35,910 nt of DNA from an uncultured Pelagibacteraceae bacterium. Lineage in GTDB: Bacteria > Pseudomonadota > Alphaproteobacteria > Pelagibacterales > Pelagibacteraceae. Under the pieces are notes generated by a model. It was not told the origin of the DNA. It did not search any database and worked only from the letters and a program-made list of their open reading frames with translations. The stretch lies in the NCBI GenBank assembly GCA_902526085.1, contig CABZJN010000011.1:1-35910 (forward strand), written 5' to 3'. A program made the translations under genes and the position numbers. Shown here piece by piece: positions 31,072 through 35,910 of this stretch (within the stretch, counting starts at the first letter, position 1; the number at the start of each line of letters is the position of its first letter).

Positions 31072-32177
31072 ATAAATATTTAGATAATTTTTATGACTGG
31101 TGGAAAAATATTGATAAACTTATATTGTTCATAATTCTTACTTTATTTTTATTAGGTCTTTTCTTCTCATTGGTTTCTACTTCTCTGATAGCTTCAGATA
31201 AATTAGATACAAAATCATATTATTTTTTTTTTAAACATTTTGCTTATATTATTTTAGCAATAGTGATTTTGATTATATTATCATTTCTGAATCAAAAAAT
31301 TTTACCAAAATTTTCATTGATTTTATTCTTGGTTACTTTTTTTAGTTTGTTGCTAGTTCCTTTCCTCGGAACAGAGGTGAAGGGATCAAAAAGATGGCTA
31401 GATTTGATGTTTTTACCAAGATTTCAACCTGTTGAGATTGTTAAACCTTTTTTTATAGTAGTTTTATCATTAATGTTAACTGTTCAAAATAGACGACTAT
31501 ATTTCAAATACTTCCTAAGCACCTTATTCACAGTTCCAATATTATTATTACTTGTTTATCAACCTGATATCGGACAAACCCTTTTAATATCGACCGTTTG
31601 GTTAGCTTTAATTTTTATCTCTGGAATAAATATTTTTGTATTTTTTATATTCTTTTTCATTGTTGGTTCAACATTAAGTTATTTGGTGTTATTTGTTCCG
31701 AAATTTGAATATATAAAAATCAGATTTTTAGCTTTTTTAGATTCGAGTTCGAGTAACAATTATCAAGCTGAAAAAGCAAGTGATGCAATTATAAATGGTG
31801 GTTTTTTTGGTAAAGGTATCGGAGAAGGTACTCTAAATTCAAGAGTCCCTGAAGCACACACAGATTATATAGTTTCAGTCATATCAGAAGAGTTTGGTGC
31901 AATTATAGTCATTGGAATATTATTTTTATATCTAATTTTTTCATATAGAGTAATAAGAAAAGTTAACTTTCTAAACGATGATTTATATAAACTTATTTTA
32001 ACTGGATGTGTTTCCTTAATTCTGTTACAGACTTTTATTCACGTAGGCGTTAATATAAGAATTCTTCCAACCACAGGAATGACTTTACCCTTTTTAAGTT
32101 ATGGAGGATCATCTATAGTTAGTACAGCGATTTTATCAGGATTAATTTTAAATTTAACTAAGAGAAAATTAGATTAA
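31068..32177 (+). CDS. ftsW: Septal peptidoglycan glycosyltransferase FtsW (SEDS family)
   Basis: A 369-residue polytopic membrane protein of the SEDS family, which polymerises lipid II into glycan strands at the septum together with FtsI. About ten transmembrane segments are visible. Landmarks are GTEVKGSKRWLDL with the following RFQPVEIVKPFF, YQPDIGQT, the extracellular loop QAEKASDAIINGGFFGKGIGEG, PEAHTDYIVSVISEEFG, and the C-terminal LPTTGMTLPFLSYGGSS. The company of mur genes and ftsI favours FtsW over the paralogue RodA. Start overlaps murD (ATGA), and 3 bp separate it from murG. Confidence 0.95.
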   Translation: MNKYLDNFYDWWKNIDKLILFIILTLFLLGLFFSLVSTSLIASDKLDTKSYYFFFKHFAYIILAIVILIILSFLNQKILPKFSLILFLVTFFSLLLVPFLGTEVKGSKRWLDLMFLPRFQPVEIVKPFFIVVLSLMLTVQNRRLYFKYFLSTLFTVPILLLLVYQPDIGQTLLISTVWLALIFISGINIFVFFIFFFIVGSTLSYLVLFVPKFEYIKIRFLAFLDSSSSNNYQAEKASDAIINGGFFGKGIGEGTLNSRVPEAHTDYIVSVISEEFGAIIVIGILFLYLIFSYRVIRKVNFLNDDLYKLILTGCVSLILLQTFIHVGVNIRILPTTGMTLPFLSYGGSSIVSTAILSGLILNLTKRKLD

Positions 32178-32180
32178 CTG

Positions 32181-33257
32181 ATGAAAAAAATACTTATAGT
32201 AACAGGTGGATCAGGTGGACATGTAATACCGTCATTAGGTATATATGATGCTTTAAAAGATAATTTTGAAGTACAAATTTCGACAGATTTAAGAGGATCA
32301 AAATTTATTAATAATGACAATTACCATTATTCTTTAATAGATGTACCAAATTTATTTTCAAATTTGTTATTACTTCCATTTAATTTAGTAAAATTTTGCA
32401 TCTCAATAATAAAATCTTACAAATATCTAAAATTTAATAATTTTAATATTCTAATTAGTACTGGTGGATATATGTCACTACCTTTATGCTTAGCTTCAAA
32501 TTTATTAAATATAAAAATTTATATTTTTGAACCAAATTTAGTTTTAGGAAGAACAAATAAATTTATGCTTAATTTTGCTAAAAAAATTATTTGCTACGAA
32601 AAAAATTTAAAAGGTATTTCTGAAAAACTCTCAAATAAGATTTATTTAATTAAACCATTACTTAGAAAAGAAATTTATAAATACCAAAAAAATGAAAAGA
32701 CAACGTTTGCAGAAAAAAAGAAAATATTGATAATCGGTGGGAGTCAGGGAGCAAAATTCTTTGATGAATTTATTACTAAAATAATTATAAAATTGTCAAA
32801 AATAGAAAAGATTCAAGTTTTGCAACAAGTAATTAATCTAAATTCAAAAGAAAACATTAAAGAATTTTATCAAAAAAACCATATAGAGCATGAGTTATTT
32901 CAATTTGACGACAAATTATTAATGAAAGCTGTTAATTATGATTTAGCTATCACACGGTCAGGCGCGTCAACAATTTCAGAATTAGCTTATTTAAATATTC
33001 CATTTGTGGCAATTCCATATCCTTATGCTAAAGATAATCACCAATATTATAATGCAGAATTTTATAAAAAAAATAAATCTTGCTGGTTGATCATGCAAAA
33101 AGACATAGACGAAAATAACTTTACAGATTTAATGACAAAAATTTTCCAAAATCAAAATGAATATGCTGTTAAAAAAAATAATTTAATAAAATTAAATAAA
33201 GAAAATACATGGGAAAAAAATAAATTCAAACTTATTGAGCTTATAAATGAAAATTGA
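32181..33257 (+). CDS. murG: UDP-GlcNAc:lipid I N-acetylglucosaminyltransferase MurG
   Basis: MurG adds GlcNAc to lipid I at the inner face of the membrane, completing lipid II. The 358-residue GT-B protein has the N-terminal glycine-rich loop TGGSGGHVIPSLG, the second loop STGGYMSLP, the FEPNLVLGRTNK segment, the inter-domain GGSQGAKFFDE, and the UDP-GlcNAc-binding TRSGASTISELAYLNIPFVAIPYP with DNHQYYNAEF. The order ftsW-murG-murC is that of the standard cluster. Its last 11 bp overlap murC. Confidence 0.96.
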   Translation: MKKILIVTGGSGGHVIPSLGIYDALKDNFEVQISTDLRGSKFINNDNYHYSLIDVPNLFSNLLLLPFNLVKFCISIIKSYKYLKFNNFNILISTGGYMSLPLCLASNLLNIKIYIFEPNLVLGRTNKFMLNFAKKIICYEKNLKGISEKLSNKIYLIKPLLRKEIYKYQKNEKTTFAEKKKILIIGGSQGAKFFDEFITKIIIKLSKIEKIQVLQQVINLNSKENIKEFYQKNHIEHELFQFDDKLLMKAVNYDLAITRSGASTISELAYLNIPFVAIPYPYAKDNHQYYNAEFYKKNKSCWLIMQKDIDENNFTDLMTKIFQNQNEYAVKKNNLIKLNKENTWEKNKFKLIELINEN

Positions 33258-34638
33258 TTTAGGAAAAAATGAACTTATTCATTTTGTTGGTATCGGTGGA
33301 ATAGGTATGAGTGGTTTGGCCTTGATTATGAATGGGTTAGGTTACAAGGTTCAGGGTAGTGACATTGTTAATAATCGAAATATCGAAAGATTAATCGAAA
33401 AAAAAATAAGAGTATTTATAAATCATAAGAAAGAAAATATAAAAAAAACAACTGTTCTAGTAATTTCCTCAGCAATTAAAAAAAATAACCCTGAGGTTGT
33501 AGAAGCATTGAAAAAAAATTTACCAATTTATACAAGAGGAGATATGCTGGGTCATATAGTATCATTCATGAGAAATGTTGTTGTGACTGGCTCACATGGA
33601 AAAACAACAACAACATCATTGGTATCTAACATTTTTACAGCAGGTAATTTAGATCCAACTATTATAAACGGTGGTGTATTAAATTCATTTGGTAATTCTG
33701 CAGTATTAGGTAAAAGTAATTGGTGCGTTACCGAGTCGGATGAATCAGACGGTAGTTTTTTAAAAATTCCTTTTACATATTCCATTGTTACTAATCTAGA
33801 CTCTGAGCATTTAGATTATTATAAAAATATTAGTAATCTTAAAAAAAGTTTTTTAAATTTTATTGAAAAAATACCTTCTGTTGGCAAAGGTTTTATATGT
33901 AGTGATGATAAATATCTAAAGGTTCTTCTTAAAAAAACAAAAAATAAAAATTTTTATACATACGGTAAAGATAAGAAGCCAAACTTCCAAATCACAAATA
34001 TAAAACAAACATCAAAATTCTCTATTTTTGATGTTAAAATAAATATACCTAGTAAAAAAAAAATAATAAAAAATATAAAACTCCCAATGATTGGAATTCA
34101 CAATATTATAAATTCAACGGCTGCAGTTGCTTTAGCATTCACAATTGGACTACCAGAAAAGTACATCAAACTTGGGTTAAAAAATTTTAAAGGAGTTCAG
34201 AGGAGGTTTTCCCATTTATTTGACTACAACAATGTAAGTTTTTATGATGATTATGCTCATCATCCAACAGAAATTAGTTCAGTTTTAAATGGTGTTAAAA
34301 CTGTTTACAAAAAAAGAGAAATTATTTGTGTTTTTCAACCTCACAGAATTTCAAGAGTATTAAATCTAAAAAAAGAATTTTCAAAATGTTTTAAATTAGC
34401 AGATACAGTTTTATTGTGTCCAATTTATACGGCTAATGAAAAAATAAAACTTAATTTTACATATCATTCTTTTGCAAAATTAATAATTAAAAACTCTAAT
34501 GTTAGGTTGATACAAGTTGAAAACGAAATACAATTACAAAGATTTATAAAACAGAATGCATTTGGTAAAAAAATTTTCATAGGTATGGGTGCAGGCTCTA
34601 TATCAAGTTGGATGAAAAATTTGAAAAATATTTTTTAA
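33247..34638 (+). CDS. murC: UDP-N-acetylmuramate--L-alanine ligase
   Basis: MurC adds the first amino acid, L-Ala, to UDP-MurNAc. The 463-residue protein has the UDP-binding loop HFVGIGGIGMSGLA (about 12-25), the ATPase loop TGSHGKTTTTSLV (from about 114), ESDESDGSFL, TNLDSEHLDYY, the central NSTAAVALA, and the C-terminal YDDYAHHPTEI and FQPHRISRVL. It begins 11 bp inside murG and its TAA shares a base with the murB ATG, consistent with coupled translation along the cluster. Confidence 0.96.
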   Translation: MKIDLGKNELIHFVGIGGIGMSGLALIMNGLGYKVQGSDIVNNRNIERLIEKKIRVFINHKKENIKKTTVLVISSAIKKNNPEVVEALKKNLPIYTRGDMLGHIVSFMRNVVVTGSHGKTTTTSLVSNIFTAGNLDPTIINGGVLNSFGNSAVLGKSNWCVTESDESDGSFLKIPFTYSIVTNLDSEHLDYYKNISNLKKSFLNFIEKIPSVGKGFICSDDKYLKVLLKKTKNKNFYTYGKDKKPNFQITNIKQTSKFSIFDVKINIPSKKKIIKNIKLPMIGIHNIINSTAAVALAFTIGLPEKYIKLGLKNFKGVQRRFSHLFDYNNVSFYDDYAHHPTEISSVLNGVKTVYKKREIICVFQPHRISRVLNLKKEFSKCFKLADTVLLCPIYTANEKIKLNFTYHSFAKLIIKNSNVRLIQVENEIQLQRFIKQNAFGKKIFIGMGAGSISSWMKNLKNIF

Positions 34639-35546
34639 TGATAATTGAGGATATAAAAAAATCAGCATTGTCAATAGATGGTGAAATTTTTTTTGATCAA
34701 AGTCTTAAAAATCTTAATTGGTTTAACATTGGAGGTAAAACAAAAATTTTCTTTAAACCAAACTCTCTTAAAGCTTTAATATCATATTTAAAATTATATG
34801 CTTCACGAGGTAAAATTTTTATTCTTGGTAACGGGTCAAATGTATTATTTGATGATAATACATATCAAGGTACAGTAGTTAAATTAGGTAAAAGTTTTTC
34901 AAACATTACTCTTCTAGATAAAGAAATAGTTGTAGCTGGTACGGCTGCATCACAAAAAAAAGTTTCAGAATTTGCAAAAGATAATAATATCTCAGGATTG
35001 GAATTTATGTCATGTATCCCTGGATCCATAGGAGGTGGTATTAGAATGAACTCTGGATGTTTTAAAAAAGAATTTAAAGATATTCTTATTTCCATTCAAT
35101 TAGTAGATTTTAAAGGTGTTGTTAGAAGTATACCTGCAAATAAAATTAATTTTAATTATAGATCCATTGTATTACCCAAAGATTTAATATTTTTAAGTGC
35201 TACGTTCAAAGGAACAGAAAAAAAGAGTATGGAAATAAATACATATATGCACGAGTTAAATAAAAAAAAAAAATTATCCCAACCTACAAAGATTAAAACT
35301 GGTGGTAGCACATTCAAAAATCCAATTAATCAAACTGAAAAAAAAGTATGGGAATTAATAAAATCAAGCATCCCTGAGGATATAAGTTTTGGTGATGCAT
35401 CCATCTCTAAAAAACATGCTAATTTTTTTGTGAATAAAAAAAATGCCAAATCTAAAGACATGAAGTCTTTAATTCGTTTTGTTAAAAAAAAAGTTGAGGA
35501 AAAGACAGGTATTAAACTTGAATTAGAGATTGTGGTAGTTGAATAA
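34638..35546 (+). CDS. murB: UDP-N-acetylenolpyruvoylglucosamine reductase
   Basis: MurB is an FAD/NADPH enzyme reducing UDP-GlcNAc-enolpyruvate to UDP-MurNAc. I chose the ATG at 34638 (302 residues, MIIEDIKKSALS), overlapping the murC stop as TAATG; an in-frame ATG at 34608 would add 10 residues inside murC. FAD-contacting motifs are WFNIGGKTK and LGNGSNVLFDD, then CIPGSIGGGIRMNSGC, NYRSI, and KTGGSTFKNP with the catalytic Ser of the compact type II MurB. The C-terminus has ISKKHANFFVNK. An A12 run lies at 35262-35273. Confidence 0.95.
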   Translation: MIIEDIKKSALSIDGEIFFDQSLKNLNWFNIGGKTKIFFKPNSLKALISYLKLYASRGKIFILGNGSNVLFDDNTYQGTVVKLGKSFSNITLLDKEIVVAGTAASQKKVSEFAKDNNISGLEFMSCIPGSIGGGIRMNSGCFKKEFKDILISIQLVDFKGVVRSIPANKINFNYRSIVLPKDLIFLSATFKGTEKKSMEINTYMHELNKKKKLSQPTKIKTGGSTFKNPINQTEKKVWELIKSSIPEDISFGDASISKKHANFFVNKKNAKSKDMKSLIRFVKKKVEEKTGIKLELEIVVVE

Positions 35547-35910
35547 TGTATAAAATCTTAACTTTGGCTGGAGGATATTCTAATGAACGGGCTATAAGCA
35601 TTATAACAGCTAAAAGTGTTATTAAGGAACTAAAAAAAATAAAGAAATATAAAATTCTATTAATTGAACCCGATGGTAGTTTTATCAAAAAATTGAGACA
35701 ATTTAAGCCAGACTTGGTTCTTAATCTTTTGCATGGTAGATATGGAGAGGATGGATATATTCAATCTATTCTTGAGTCAGAAAAAGTAAAATACACGCAT
35801 TCTGGAGTACTTTCTTCGTCGTTAGCAATAGACAAAGAAATTTCAAAAAAAATTTTTATGAAAAATAAAATTCTAACACCACCATATATTAAATTCTGCT
35901 TTAAAAGTAA
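35546..35910 (+). CDS. ddl: D-alanine--D-alanine ligase (N-terminal part, cut by window edge)
   Basis: I read this frame by hand from the ATG at 35546, which shares a base with the murB stop (TAATG); it stays open to the window edge (121 codons). LAGGYSNERAISI matches the Ddl N-terminal GGxSxEREVS signature, and NLLHGRYGEDGYIQSILE is the family's HGxxGEDGxIQ motif. THSGVLSSSLAIDKEISKK is the start of the ATP-grasp domain. Ddl makes the D-Ala-D-Ala that the MurF half of the upstream fusion attaches. The missing C-terminus is simply outside the window. In most clusters ftsQ and ftsA follow. Confidence 0.93.
   Translation, partial: MYKILTLAGGYSNERAISIITAKSVIKELKKIKKYKILLIEPDGSFIKKLRQFKPDLVLNLLHGRYGEDGYIQSILESEKVKYTHSGVLSSSLAIDKEISKKIFMKNKILTPPYIKFCFKS

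Overview
The window looks like a chromosomal segment of a streamlined, AT-rich marine alphaproteobacterium, most likely of the SAR11 (Pelagibacterales) type. The reasons are the very low GC content, the Lys/Asn/Ile-rich proteins, intergenic gaps that are mostly under 50 bp with many start/stop overlaps, the alphaproteobacterial FtsZ tail (IPAFLRRQ), and families typical of the class (ELM1-like protein, alphaproteobacterial CarA/CarB, MurB). The species assignment is inference. I see no phage, insertion sequence, CRISPR array or toxin-antitoxin genes; this is core chromosome.

Positions 1-8500 form a mosaic of short housekeeping units. On the minus strand uvrB overlaps a pteridine-reductase-like SDR, which overlaps a secreted protein cut by the window edge. 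An aspartate aminotransferase gene points the other way. Then come an extended SDR, a PsiE-like membrane protein and trxB on the minus strand, and an ELM1-family protein plus a 2OG-Fe(II) oxygenase-like protein on the plus strand. Positions 8488-12883 hold carA-carB on the minus strand. Across a 123-bp divergent spacer lies the replication/transcription unit yqeY-dnaG-rpoD, followed by tRNA-Val(GAC), an uncharacterised membrane protein and a CAU tRNA. The minus-strand mlaA-mlaC pair and a plus-strand amidase lead to the RNase P RNA gene.

From 20883 to the right edge is one dcw (division and cell wall) operon: mraZ, ftsZ, rsmH, ftsL, ftsI, a murE-murF fusion, mraY, murD, ftsW, murG, murC, murB and the start of ddl. 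A clear sigma70-type promoter overlaps three 10-bp-spaced MraZ boxes at its head. The gene products make the lipid-linked peptidoglycan precursor (MurC-F, MraY, MurG, Ddl), handle septal synthesis (FtsW, FtsI, FtsL) and form the division ring (FtsZ). Most junctions overlap or are a few bases apart, suggesting translational coupling.

I did not find an obviously new defence or metabolic system. The observations most worth checking are: ftsZ sitting second in the dcw operon instead of at its distal end; a DnaG primase that lacks three of the four usual zinc ligands; a tRNA-Val(GAC) with an abnormal D-loop/T-loop elbow; an in-frame TAA at codon 5 of yqeY although its promoter and reading frame look intact; an MlaA without a lipobox; and long A tracts inside cell-wall genes.
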